A stretch of 64,000 nt of DNA from Candidatus Poribacteria bacterium (GTDB lineage Bacteria; Poribacteria; WGA-4E; WGA-3G): assembly GCA_022819945.1 (NCBI GenBank), contig JAJEGI010000013.1, positions 16,318-80,317 of the forward strand, in the 5' to 3' direction. This document shows positions 36,801 through 42,719 of this stretch, in pieces; the first letter of the stretch is position 1, and each line of letters begins with the position of its first letter. Both the position numbers and the translations under genes were made by a program. Under the pieces are notes generated by a model. It was not told the origin of the DNA and searched no databases. It was given only the letters and a program-made list of their open reading frames with translations.

Positions 36801-37898
36801 CGATTGAACGGTGAAAGCGAAACGGTTGAATTTGACCTCTCCAAACTACGCCTATACCAAAATACCGATGAAATATGGATCCAAGTGATTGATAAATATG
36901 GTAACATCGTTGGGCGGGCTTTTGAACCTCGCCTGAATAACCACGGCGATACGGCAGCTGATGCAACCCCACTTTCTCTGCCTGGTTCAATCGTTGGAGA
37001 GATAACCACCGGTGATGGGATAGATTACTTCCGCGTGGTAGTTGATGTGCCAGGGACGTTGATCGTTTATACAACCGGCAGCTTGGATACAGAAGGTGAA
37101 CTCCAAGATAGTTCAAATGCTACCTTGGTATACGATGACGATAGCGGAAACAACTACAATTTCAGAATAAAACACACCGTGAATGCTGGGACGTATTATA
37201 TCAAGGTGGGCAGCTACGATGTGAATACTGGAGTCTATACCGTTCACGTAAGTTTTTCGCCGGACGATGTCCCTGCAGATGTGAATGGAGATGGTGTGGT
37301 GGACGAATCGGATTTAGTGATAGTTACTGCTAACCTCGGCACAGCTAACGCAACCCACGCACAAGGAGATGTCAACGGAGACGGTGAAGTGAATCTGTCG
37401 GATGTCATAGCCGTTTTAGAGGTACTTGAAGGCGCAGCTGCGCCCACCGCAAACTCGCGAGAGAGGTCAACATTCACGATTGAAACGCTTCAGGAATGGA
37501 TCGACCGCGCCAAGCAGCTCAACATTCGTGATGCCGATTTTCAAAAAGGGATTGCTGTTCTTGAGGAACTTCTCAAAACGCTCATTGAGACGGAAAAGGT
37601 TCCGGCACAGACTGCACTCCTTGCGAACTATCCGAACCCGTTTAACCCTGAAACTTGGATACCGTATCAGTTGGCAAAACCTGCGGATGTGACATTGACG
37701 ATCTATGACATCAAGGGACACGTGGTGCGTGCTTTAGATTTGGGACATCAACGGGCAGGGATTTATCGAAGTCGGAGCCGTGCGGCGTATTGGGATGGTC
37801 GCAATACACAGGGTGAACCTGTCGCCAGTGGTGTCTATTTCTACAGGCTGAAAACGCGGGATTTCTCGGCGACACGAAAGATGTTGATACGAAAATAA
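30876..37898 (+). CDS. Giant secreted multidomain protein: YWTD propellers, CARDB, PPC, cohesin-like, metallopeptidase, dockerin, C-terminal sorting tail
   Basis: The start is set at ATG 30876 with GGAG upstream (2340 aa). A signal peptide ends near GIADA. Order, approximate residues: LDL-receptor-like YWTD beta-propeller repeats 30-310 (KIYWTDSHFDKIQ); three CARDB domains 325-680 (PDLVVESP... TLRYYRS); a second YWTD block 692-947; CARDB, PPC (HGDTLADAT, YFRVEV), CARDB, PPC and CARDB to about 1548; a cohesin-like domain 1552-1687 (VTFKIDITDAKDVIGYDF); a peptidase domain 1692-1902 with HELGHAFGLDH near 1850; a third PPC 2022-2127; a dockerin-like pair (DVNGDGVVDESDL, DVNGDGEVNLSDV) at 2132-2185; and a FlgD/T9SS-like tail with NYPNPFNPETWIPY. 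The HExxHxxGxxH zinc motif is complete, so proteolysis is likely. It may bind and degrade host or matrix polymers. Confidence 0.9.
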   Translation: MNRKGIMFILVVVLFVFVAQGIADAGQNKIYWTDSHFDKIQCANLDGSGGVQDILTKDDGLGDPTGASSHGPIGIALDVAGGKIYWTHNETDKIQRANLDGNNVEDLVTGLYVPGGIALDVVGDKMYWVNHFQKKIQCTNLDGSDDVQDLVKLSTAFTNLMDIALDVAGGKMYWTDYGNDKIQCANLDGSGGVQDILTKDDGLYNPRGIALDVARGKIYWTEVERGKLRCANLNGSKKVQDLVTRGNGFGTPIDVALDVARGKIYWAEENAQAPGKIRRAKLNGSNIEDVEDLAILPRLSAPANIALGFGIPDNSDPDPSVLSPDLVVESPSASKTTLSPGESFTLSVRIVNRGTADSPSTTLRYYRSVNKATATRQTQFYSAVVGPKRPISGNVFSGTPLNLEAPDTPGTYYYSICIDPVENESNTDNNCITPIRITVKQPVVQKPDLVVESPRVSKGTLSPGERFTLSAKVKNRGSGQANSTTLRYYRSSNRDISTGDTRVGTPDSVSALGPNRTSDESVDLNAPTAPGTYYYGACVDKVANESNTTNNCSTAVEITVKQGPDLVVKSPRVSKSILLPGERFTLSVTVANKGTAESPATTLRYYRQFYTLGSTIDTQVDTDTVNGLGLPTGGRSTSDKSIMFTAPTTPGTYYYRACVESVVNESDEGNNCSTDVQITVRLSAVVSPLQLSIYWTEFSSQQIRRVSLDSTNVEDIITTGLSRPTDIALDVSGGKIYWTSYGEIIRRANLDGTNVEDIVTDVKKGGAVFGLYGIALDVSDSKMYWINGWTGQIRRANLDGTNVEDFATGLGKPKDIALDVSGRKIYWSNPDSRKIRRANLDGTNVEDIVTGLHSPGDIALDVSGRKIYWSNPDSRKIRRANLDGTNVEDIITGLWTLRDIALDVSGSKIYWIISIDKKIQRANLDGTNVEDIVTGLHGPQGIALGIPSGTPPSNRKPDLVVEPPSVSKSTLSPGESFRLSVTVANRGTAESGSTTLRYYRSSDPKISTSDTQVDTDTVNGLGLPTGGRSTSDESVTLTAPTTPGIYYYGACVDRVGNEGTTNNNCSTAVKITVEPPADDHGDTLADATLISVGIVRPGVVDRSRLVQGVIGTPNDIDYFRVEVTGAGKLTVYTTGSLDTVGKLQNRAGNRVANDDNAGTGRNFRIQRVVNSNTYYVKVQGRGGNTGSYTLHVEIALDDPNSTADLIAQGTWVSNKTLAPGASFKLGVAVMNVGDALSPATTLKYYRSSNDKISTSDVEVGTDAVKRISADGKSEEQITLTAPDTLGTYFYGACVESVKNEGTTNNNCSPAVKVTVEPPDDYGDTRAEATRLPLNSSLNGVIETGADIDYFRVEVSEPGNLAVWTTGSLNTIGRLQENSGTVLASDDDSGSGKNFSMELANPVTAGTYYIKVESYLSNTGDYTIHASFVQQPDLAIESAWAEPSTVAPGDKFKLYSILKNQGTAQSAATILRYYRSDDDTIDETSATSDTQIGTGKRDPLSADGTIRGRFTVTAPNTPGTYYYGVCVDHVENESDTGNNCSEVVSITVSLQTNAVVRVTPDSLTQGAGEPVTFKIDITDAKDVIGYDFTLAFDPSVLEYLSSRNGNYFAGVEGKHIAIPEAKLTTNSVTLGALNIQDYESSGAGTLAYVTFKVRQQGTSTLALSEVKLTRKGGAVVYPRVEQGQIIGTVLPPQQNIVKLIYFLPSDRVAQEKIDEKIDTLIRGAQQFFAEQMEQKNVHVKKTFTFETDAAGKAVVHLLKGTLTDDEYYQGSYHKISDEVAAKFDTSKNLFLIAADLKGERLGNPEGAVCGLGGRYSTYDADRWITSIDRVGGVALIPASGDCFENPNVTYHELGHAFGLDHDFRSYTYIMSYGNRPHQLSNCATEWLDASRFFNSNQSLVDKEVSTIERLPQLADRPEVIKFKITDADGLHQVQLTAAPIDGEPPPGYHPSAEENWRKEKWRKFNLINKQFLHTCKRLNGESETVEFDLSKLRLYQNTDEIWIQVIDKYGNIVGRAFEPRLNNHGDTAADATPLSLPGSIVGEITTGDGIDYFRVVVDVPGTLIVYTTGSLDTEGELQDSSNATLVYDDDSGNNYNFRIKHTVNAGTYYIKVGSYDVNTGVYTVHVSFSPDDVPADVNGDGVVDESDLVIVTANLGTANATHAQGDVNGDGEVNLSDVIAVLEVLEGAAAPTANSRERSTFTIETLQEWIDRAKQLNIRDADFQKGIAVLEELLKTLIETEKVPAQTALLANYPNPFNPETWIPYQLAKPADVTLTIYDIKGHVVRALDLGHQRAGIYRSRSRAAYWDGRNTQGEPVASGVYFYRLKTRDFSATRKMLIRK
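33340..33680. repeat. Near-identical tandem YWTD-coding repeats of about 120 bp
   Basis: Units with the cores aaaatccggcgtgcgaacct and ggatggcacgaatgttgaag repeat about every 120-130 bases. Two (near 33348-33470 and 33468-33590) are almost identical at the DNA level, indicating recent propeller-blade duplication or gene conversion. Confidence 0.85.
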
Positions 37899-37907
37899 TT
37901 ATCTGAA

Positions 37908-38924
37908 TCAAGATGGTTCCGCCCGAATTATTGCGTTCTCGTCGGAATTCGGAAGGCAAGTTGAGCCGCGCGCAGAAATAGATTCCACAATCTCCTTCGT
38001 GCCATCAACCGAATCTAAACGATAACCTCCCAAGGCAATCAGATCGGCATTGCCTTTAGGTGGATCGTCAAAGCAGCTTGGGTTAACAACAAAAAGCGGT
38101 AGATTTAGATCAAGTGCCACTTTTGCGGTGTAAAACGTTCCACTCATTTTTCCGTGAGCATCCCGCTCAGGTCCGGATTCAATGACGACAACCGCTTTGG
38201 AGAGTCCACACACCAGCTGATTTCGCGCCAGCGCATACCACAAGTGCCGCTTGGCATCTGGATCGAATTGTGAAACCGCAAGCACATCTCGATCCCAATT
38301 GAATTTCTGAAACGCGATTTTCTGACGCAGCTGCTTGATGCCGTCAGATAGAACGATTGTCGTTGTACCACCTGCTGCTAATGCCCCTAAATGCGCCTCT
38401 AAATCAACACCTTCGGCATAGCCAGAAACGATATTTATGCCGTTACCTACAAGTTCTCCAGCCAAATTTCTCGTAATGCGAATTCCTATATCCGATACAT
38501 CCCGCGCCCCAACGATCGTGACGCTATCGGATCTAAGACGTTTTTGCTGCCCTTTCGTAAACAGTACCGGCGAAATTTCGAGGAGATGTGGCGGAAAATT
38601 TGGGTGTCCGGGGTGAATAATATCAATTCCCTGCTCTTTGAGTTGATCGTAAGTGGTAGTTACCTTCTCTCTATCTTCTTCGCGGATTTTTCCCTTAAGG
38701 ATTTTCGCTAATTCCGGGGATTGTGCTGCGAGATCGCTTTGGTTAAGTGACAACATTTCTGGGTTTAGATTTTCTGCCGCTAATATTTTCGCAACGGAAG
38801 TCAGTGCCTTGGGACCTATGCCTCGCGTTTTAAAGAGTCGGAACCAGAAATAGTCTCTGTTAATTTTCATCTTTTCGTGCTTATTGGTATTGATCACTCC
38901 GTCCGTGTGTGGCGTTGGTGCCAT
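37908..38924 (-). CDS. DprA/Smf-like DNA-processing protein
   Basis: The 338-residue protein starts at ATG 38924, chosen because AAAGGAG lies 8 bases upstream; an internal ATG at 38870 lacks a comparable site. An N-terminal helix-hairpin-helix-like segment (LFKTRGIGPKALTSVAKIL) precedes the DprA Rossmann core: VTIVGARDVSDIGIRITRNL, GNGINIVSGYAEGVDLEAHL, GALAAGGTTTIVLSDGI, then WYALARNQLVCGLSKAVVVI and SGTFYTAKVALDLNLPLFVV. DprA loads RecA onto incoming single-stranded DNA during transformation; more divergent relatives take part in other nucleotide-sensing roles. This copy is divergent (YAEGVD for the usual LAxGID), so it may be an accessory paralogue. It is convergent with the giant secreted gene, 9 bases apart. 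Confidence 0.8.
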   Translation of the reverse strand: MAPTPHTDGVINTNKHEKMKINRDYFWFRLFKTRGIGPKALTSVAKILAAENLNPEMLSLNQSDLAAQSPELAKILKGKIREEDREKVTTTYDQLKEQGIDIIHPGHPNFPPHLLEISPVLFTKGQQKRLRSDSVTIVGARDVSDIGIRITRNLAGELVGNGINIVSGYAEGVDLEAHLGALAAGGTTTIVLSDGIKQLRQKIAFQKFNWDRDVLAVSQFDPDAKRHLWYALARNQLVCGLSKAVVVIESGPERDAHGKMSGTFYTAKVALDLNLPLFVVNPSCFDDPPKGNADLIALGGYRLDSVDGTKEIVESISARGSTCLPNSDENAIIRAEPS

Positions 38925-39080
38925 TGCTCACGCTCCTTTTGCAACTATGCCACACTATCGCGCATCTCCTCCCAGTCTGCCCATATTCCAAAGCGAGGCA
39001 GGTTCGCAAAGTCTTCCGACACCGCTGTATCGTCGTTCTAAATCAGGGTTAGAAACCCCTCCCATAGGAAAAGGTGTTGT

Positions 39081-39857
39081 TTAGGTTCCGTTGCCTTGCA
39101 ACAGTGCTGCGAGGTCTTTTGGCACTTTCACCTCATTTTTCGCCTCAAAGTCTTCAACATTTTTATAGTCCTTATGGAATAAAGCGACAATATCAGTCCC
39201 TTTGTGCTTAGCAGTCATTAGGTCTGCTTCGGCGCGCTCCCATTCTTTTAGGTGCAACCACACGACACCGCGCTTGTAATAGGCATTGGCATAATTGGGT
39301 TTCAGTTTTAGTGCCGCGGTATAGTCTCCGATGGCTTTGGTGTGCTTACTGATATAACTGTAGGCGGTGCCGCGTTTTACGTAGTCTTCGACTATTTTCG
39401 GATTGAGCCTCAAACTTGCCGTGTAAAACTTAATGGCGCGTTTAGCATCCTCGGTACTCTGAATTCGGTCATGACGAGGGCCCCCGTTCAACTCCTGGCA
39501 CTGCATGATAAATCCCATCAATCCGTCAGGTCCGAGTTTATCAACAAGGACTTGATTCCCGATTTCATAAATCTCAATATCGGTCATCTCTCGGATTTCG
39601 CTTTGAGGGGCAGCGAACCTTTTGGCGCGTGCCCGTTCTTCTGCTTCTCTTGCCGGATGCCTCTCTTGAATCTGTTTTACGATGGTGTCAATGTCGGGTT
39701 CATTCGCCAACAATTTATGTCGATCAACAGAGTAGTCACCTTTACCGGGTTTGCACTGCCGAATAAACCGAGGCACCTCAGAGGCACCGAGTTTATCGGT
39801 AAGGATTTTAACCCCCATTTCATAAAGTTCGCTGTCTGTCATTTCAAATGTGTTCAT
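39081..39857 (-). CDS. TPR-repeat protein with a duplicated N-terminal helical motif
   Basis: The start is set at ATG 39857 with AAGGA 9 bases upstream, three bases from the stop of the PIN relic (39859-39861); the upstream frame is relic sequence. The 258-residue protein contains a motif twice: MTDSELYEMGVKILTDKLGA near residue 5 and MTDIEIYEIGNQVLVDKLGP near residue 90, each followed by an F-I-x-QC segment. The C-terminal half has two or three TPR units (AIKFYTASLRLNPKIVEDYV, KAIGDYTAALKLKPNYANAY, ERAEADLMTAKHKGTDIVAL). TPRs mediate protein contacts; no catalytic motif is seen. The gene was probably translated with the upstream PIN gene. Confidence 0.75.
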   Translation of the reverse strand: MNTFEMTDSELYEMGVKILTDKLGASEVPRFIRQCKPGKGDYSVDRHKLLANEPDIDTIVKQIQERHPAREAEERARAKRFAAPQSEIREMTDIEIYEIGNQVLVDKLGPDGLMGFIMQCQELNGGPRHDRIQSTEDAKRAIKFYTASLRLNPKIVEDYVKRGTAYSYISKHTKAIGDYTAALKLKPNYANAYYKRGVVWLHLKEWERAEADLMTAKHKGTDIVALFHKDYKNVEDFEAKNEVKVPKDLAALLQGNGT

Positions 39858-39858
39858 T

Positions 39859-40299
39859 TTATAGATCCTTGTGCAACCATGCATCAGGGTTTTCGACCTG
39901 GAGGCGAAACTCGGCGTTCTCACGTTTCGCAATTCTGAGTATTCCATCATCTGTCGTTAGGAAGATATCCACAGCCGCACTTTCAGCACAAGCAAGATGC
40001 AAAGCGTCGGAAGTTTTAAATCCTAAGGTTTCTAGCTGCTTCGCTCTTGATATTTCATCCGTTCCAGCAGTAACAGTTTGATGCGTATAAGTTAATAAAC
40101 GATTGACTTCGGAACGTTGCTCCAGGTTCGGGGTTTGTGCTACTTCTCTTACTAAAACATCGCTGGAAATCCAGTGCCAGTGTCCTATCCGAACTTGAAT
40201 GAGGATCCGGCGAATCGCTTGCGTTTCCCAAAGAATCCGGGTTTGCGTTTAATCATCAAAAAAGCGACTCAAACAGCAATTATCAAAATAAATTCTCAA
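39859..40299 (-). pseudogene. PIN-domain toxin gene disrupted by an in-frame stop
   Basis: From about 40299 the minus strand reads LRIYFDNCCLSRFFDD, a TAA at 40249-40251, then TQTRILWETQAIRRILIQVR and on through ISSDVLVREVAQTPN, LGFKTSDALHLACAESAAVD and IFLTTDDGILRIAKRENAEF to a stop at 39859. DN near the start, SDxLxLA in the middle and TTDDxxL near the end are the PIN-domain acidic positions. One base change (CAA to TAA at the codon after FDD) would explain the break; no other lesion is seen. The intact family would be a VapC-like ribonuclease. A start codon is not obvious (TTG or GTG). A plausible promoter is retained. Confidence 0.85.
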
Positions 40300-40373
40300 A
40301 GGTTTCAGGTCGGTTTGCACGCGTGTCTCAGGACTCCATAGGACTATAGCAAGGCAGGATCTTCTTTTGAATT

Positions 40374-40402
40374 ATGATAATACAACACTGTGAGGATGTC
40401 AA
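40374..40402 (-). promoter_or_regulatory. Promoter of the PIN pseudogene
   Basis: On the minus strand TTGACA (40402-40397) and TATCAT (40379-40374) are separated by 17 bases, about 75 bases upstream of the pseudogene. Confidence 0.5.
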
Positions 40403-40443
40403 GATAAAACATCATGTCACCAGAGACATTCAATATTTCTGCA

Positions 40444-40473
40444 TTGGACATCAAACGGGTTGTGTGGTATACT
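40444..40473 (+). promoter_or_regulatory. Candidate promoter of the MazF operon
   Basis: TTGGAC (40444-40449) and TATACT (40468-40473) with 18-base spacing lie about 35 bases before the first small gene. Confidence 0.45.
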
Positions 40474-40508
40474 AAACATTGAAACTTCTGACGCACACGG
40501 AGCACATT

Positions 40509-40640
40509 ATGCCAAATATTACAGAAATGAACGCTACTGAATTCCGCGAATTGCTCCACACGCTCGTCAACGAGGAACTGTTCAAATCGCGGGAACGTCT
40601 TGCTGCACTACTTGCTAAGGATAGTCCGCAAGAGGCATGA
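40509..40640 (+). CDS. 43-residue leader protein of the MazF operon
   Basis: A short frame starts at ATG 40509 with CGGAGC about 7 bases upstream and encodes MPNITEMNATEFRELLHTLV, then NEELFKSRERLAALLAKDSP and QEA. It is amphipathic and helical with no recognised domain. It ends 16 bases before the next gene, whose own GGAGG lies in the gap. The coding-like composition, good ribosome site and tight operon position support a real gene; it might act as an additional antitoxin or regulator, which is conjecture. Confidence 0.55.
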   Translation: MPNITEMNATEFRELLHTLVNEELFKSRERLAALLAKDSPQEA

Positions 40641-40656
40641 GAAACGGAGGTGCCAG

Positions 40657-40878
40657 ATGCATACAACCCCACAAAACATATTAGAGGCATTCAACCAACT
40701 TCCTGAGATTGAAAAGCATGCGATCGCCTCTGAAATCATAAAGCAGGTGGCTCTGCTGGATATTCCACCTTTGACAGATGAAGCACTCACGGAAATTGCT
40801 GACGCACTTTTCGTTGAACACGACAAAATGGAGGCAGAGGATGCCGAAGCAAAATCGAGGGGAAGTCTGGCTGGTTGA
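40657..40878 (+). CDS. Small antitoxin-like protein upstream of MazF
   Basis: Starts at ATG 40657 with GGAGG 6 bases upstream and encodes 73 residues: HTTPQNILEAFNQLPEIEKH, then AIASEIIKQVALLDIPPLTD and ALFVEHDKMEAEDAEAKSRG. The pattern of a helix mentioning LPExEKxxIAxEI, followed by an L-x-x-Lys/acidic tail, is typical of small antitoxins that pair with MazF/PemK. Its 3' end overlaps the toxin gene by 38 bases, which couples translation. It is expected to bind and inhibit MazF and repress the operon. Confidence 0.7.
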   Translation: MHTTPQNILEAFNQLPEIEKHAIASEIIKQVALLDIPPLTDEALTEIADALFVEHDKMEAEDAEAKSRGSLAG

Positions 40879-41155
40879 TCTCGGAATGGTAGCCAAAGTC
40901 AGACCTTGTCTCGTCATTAGTATCCCTGCTCGCGTCCAAGACCGCGCGCTTGTCACCGTTGTGACGCATACAACGAGTACACGTGGTTCAAGATTTGAGA
41001 TTTCTATAAAAACGAGATTTCTGGATACCGGTGTTTTCGATGCACAAAGCCTGGTCACTGTCTCAGAAGCGAAGTTCTTGAGAAAATTAGGGAATCTGCA
41101 GCCTGAGCAATTATCCGTAGTCGAAGATGCGGTGCGCCAATGCCCAAAACTCTAA
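40841..41155 (+). CDS. MazF/PemK-family endoribonuclease toxin
   Basis: The start is set at ATG 40841 with GGAGG 6 bases upstream, inside the antitoxin gene (38-base overlap). The 104-residue protein has the PemK fold signature: RGEVWLVDLGMVAKVRPCLV near residue 6, ALVTVVTHTTSTRGSRFEIS with the conserved Thr/Ser, and FDAQSLVTVSEAKFLRKLGN in the C-terminal half. MazF toxins cleave mRNA at short motifs and arrest growth until neutralised. All expected segments are present, so it should be active. The module lies beside a broken PIN toxin on the other strand. Confidence 0.9.
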   Translation: MPKQNRGEVWLVDLGMVAKVRPCLVISIPARVQDRALVTVVTHTTSTRGSRFEISIKTRFLDTGVFDAQSLVTVSEAKFLRKLGNLQPEQLSVVEDAVRQCPKL

Positions 41156-41294
41156 CAAGGCGGGACACTCACACTCGGAGCATCTAAATAGGTTAGGAAG
41201 GCATCGCCGAGAGTCTCCACGTCTGTCCCAATATGTACTAACTCCTAAAGGATGCACTCCGTTTGAGGAAGTCGCCAAAGAATTTAGGATGAAA

Positions 41295-42320
41295 TTAAAT
41301 ATCTATCCGATACACACGAGTGGCCGTGTCATGAAATAGCGCAGCACGTTCATCATCCGAATACTCCGATGACAACCGTTTGAAGGCGTTATACATCACA
41401 TTGTAGGAGAACGAAACCTTATCAACCGGAAAGTTGCTTTCAAACATACACCGCTCCGGACCGAATTGCTCAATACAATAATTCATAAAAGGTGCGATAG
41501 ATACCGCCAATTCTTCAGAACCGATCGGTTTTTCTCGCTCGTGCCAATCAAAACCGGTACGCGGCATCCCGATACCACCCAGTTTCATGTGAACATTTGG
41601 ACACGCCGCCACACCAGCGATACCGCTCCGCCAATCCGCTAACACTTCATCATCTCGACCACCGTAAGGACCAACACGCAGCAAACCGCCAATATGATTA
41701 AGGATAATCGTCAAATCGGGTACGGCTCTCGCGAAATCGGCGAGTTCACGGAGTTGTGGAAAAAATAACCACGCCTCAAAAGACATCCCCATACCTGCCA
41801 GTACCCGTGCCCCCGCCCGAAAATCCTCACGTCCCAGTTGTCCCGCTGTTCTGTATGCGGAAGTACCGCCTATCTCCGGGTGCGGATCCGAGGTGACAGA
41901 GTGTCGGATACCCCGAAACCGATTCGGACTCGCTGCCTGCAAGGCTTCTAAGACCGGCTCAACGCGTTCACCCAAATTTAGGTTCGCGTGCCCGACAATC
42001 GCAGCGGCAGCACGACTCTCACCGTATAAACCGCTCGCACTCGCAGCCGCCAGGCCTTGCACAAACTCGACTTCTCCGACAGGACGCATCTCCTCCGGCC
42101 CATCAGCACGATACATCGCTCGCGCCTCAACAAATACAGTGGAACGCACGTTGTGTCCGCTATCAATATCCGCAATTAACTCGTGGAGCAGATACCGTTG
42201 GTAAGGGATGCGTTCAGTTCGGAAATCCCAAAAATGGTGATGTGGATCGCAAATTGGCAATTCAGGTTCCAGTGTCGGTTCTTCAGTTAAAGCGAGCCAG
42301 TCGTTGCCTCCAAATGGCAT
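41295..42320 (-). CDS. Amidohydrolase-2 family (TIM-barrel metal-dependent hydrolase)
   Basis: The 341-residue protein carries the amidohydrolase_2 pattern: CDPHHHFWDFRTERIPYQRY near residue 24 (HxH metal motif), RFRGIRHSVTSDPHPEIGG near residue 140, LTIILNHIGGLLRVGPYGG with a metal His near residue 205, and RCMFESNFPVDKVSFSYNVM where the catalytic Asp/Glu and the FPxDK motif lie. Relatives hydrolyse lactones or decarboxylate aromatic acids (2-pyrone-4,6-dicarboxylate lactonase-like, L-fuconolactonase-like). No signal peptide. The start at ATG 42320 is preceded by AGGTG. It is probably catabolic, in line with the nearby sugar-acid enzymes. Confidence 0.9.
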   Translation of the reverse strand: MPFGGNDWLALTEEPTLEPELPICDPHHHFWDFRTERIPYQRYLLHELIADIDSGHNVRSTVFVEARAMYRADGPEEMRPVGEVEFVQGLAAASASGLYGESRAAAAIVGHANLNLGERVEPVLEALQAASPNRFRGIRHSVTSDPHPEIGGTSAYRTAGQLGREDFRAGARVLAGMGMSFEAWLFFPQLRELADFARAVPDLTIILNHIGGLLRVGPYGGRDDEVLADWRSGIAGVAACPNVHMKLGGIGMPRTGFDWHEREKPIGSEELAVSIAPFMNYCIEQFGPERCMFESNFPVDKVSFSYNVMYNAFKRLSSEYSDDERAALFHDTATRVYRIDI

Positions 42321-42719
42321 AGAAACACCTCAGTCTTTGTAGTTTTCAGATGGAGCGTTATATCTCTTTGTCTCCACTGTAGGCTATCAGCGGATTTTTG
42401 TCAAACACTTTTTAGCACCGCTTTCTGTAGGTACTAAACTTTGGACAGTTTCTATGTGGATCATGATATGTTTTCACCGCTTGGGGGTGTCCAACTTTTT
42501 TTAAGGGATGCACCGACAATATACGTCCTATAAAAGAAAGTTCGCGAGCGCATCTAAAGTTATTGTATCGAAAGAACCCCTTTACAACTTTACAAACTTT
42601 ACGGACTTCAAACTTTCCAATATACTTCTCTTGCTCATGAAACGTTTTTGTGGCATAATATGCTACCACACAGTGAAGCGATTCTTAAAATTAACTTCGG
42701 TGAAGGGGTAACCTAAAAA
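42321..42719. other. Intergenic region between amidohydrolase and propeller genes
   Basis: About 400 bases with divergent promoters expected. No supported gene, stem-loop or strong repeat was found. Confidence 0.5.
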
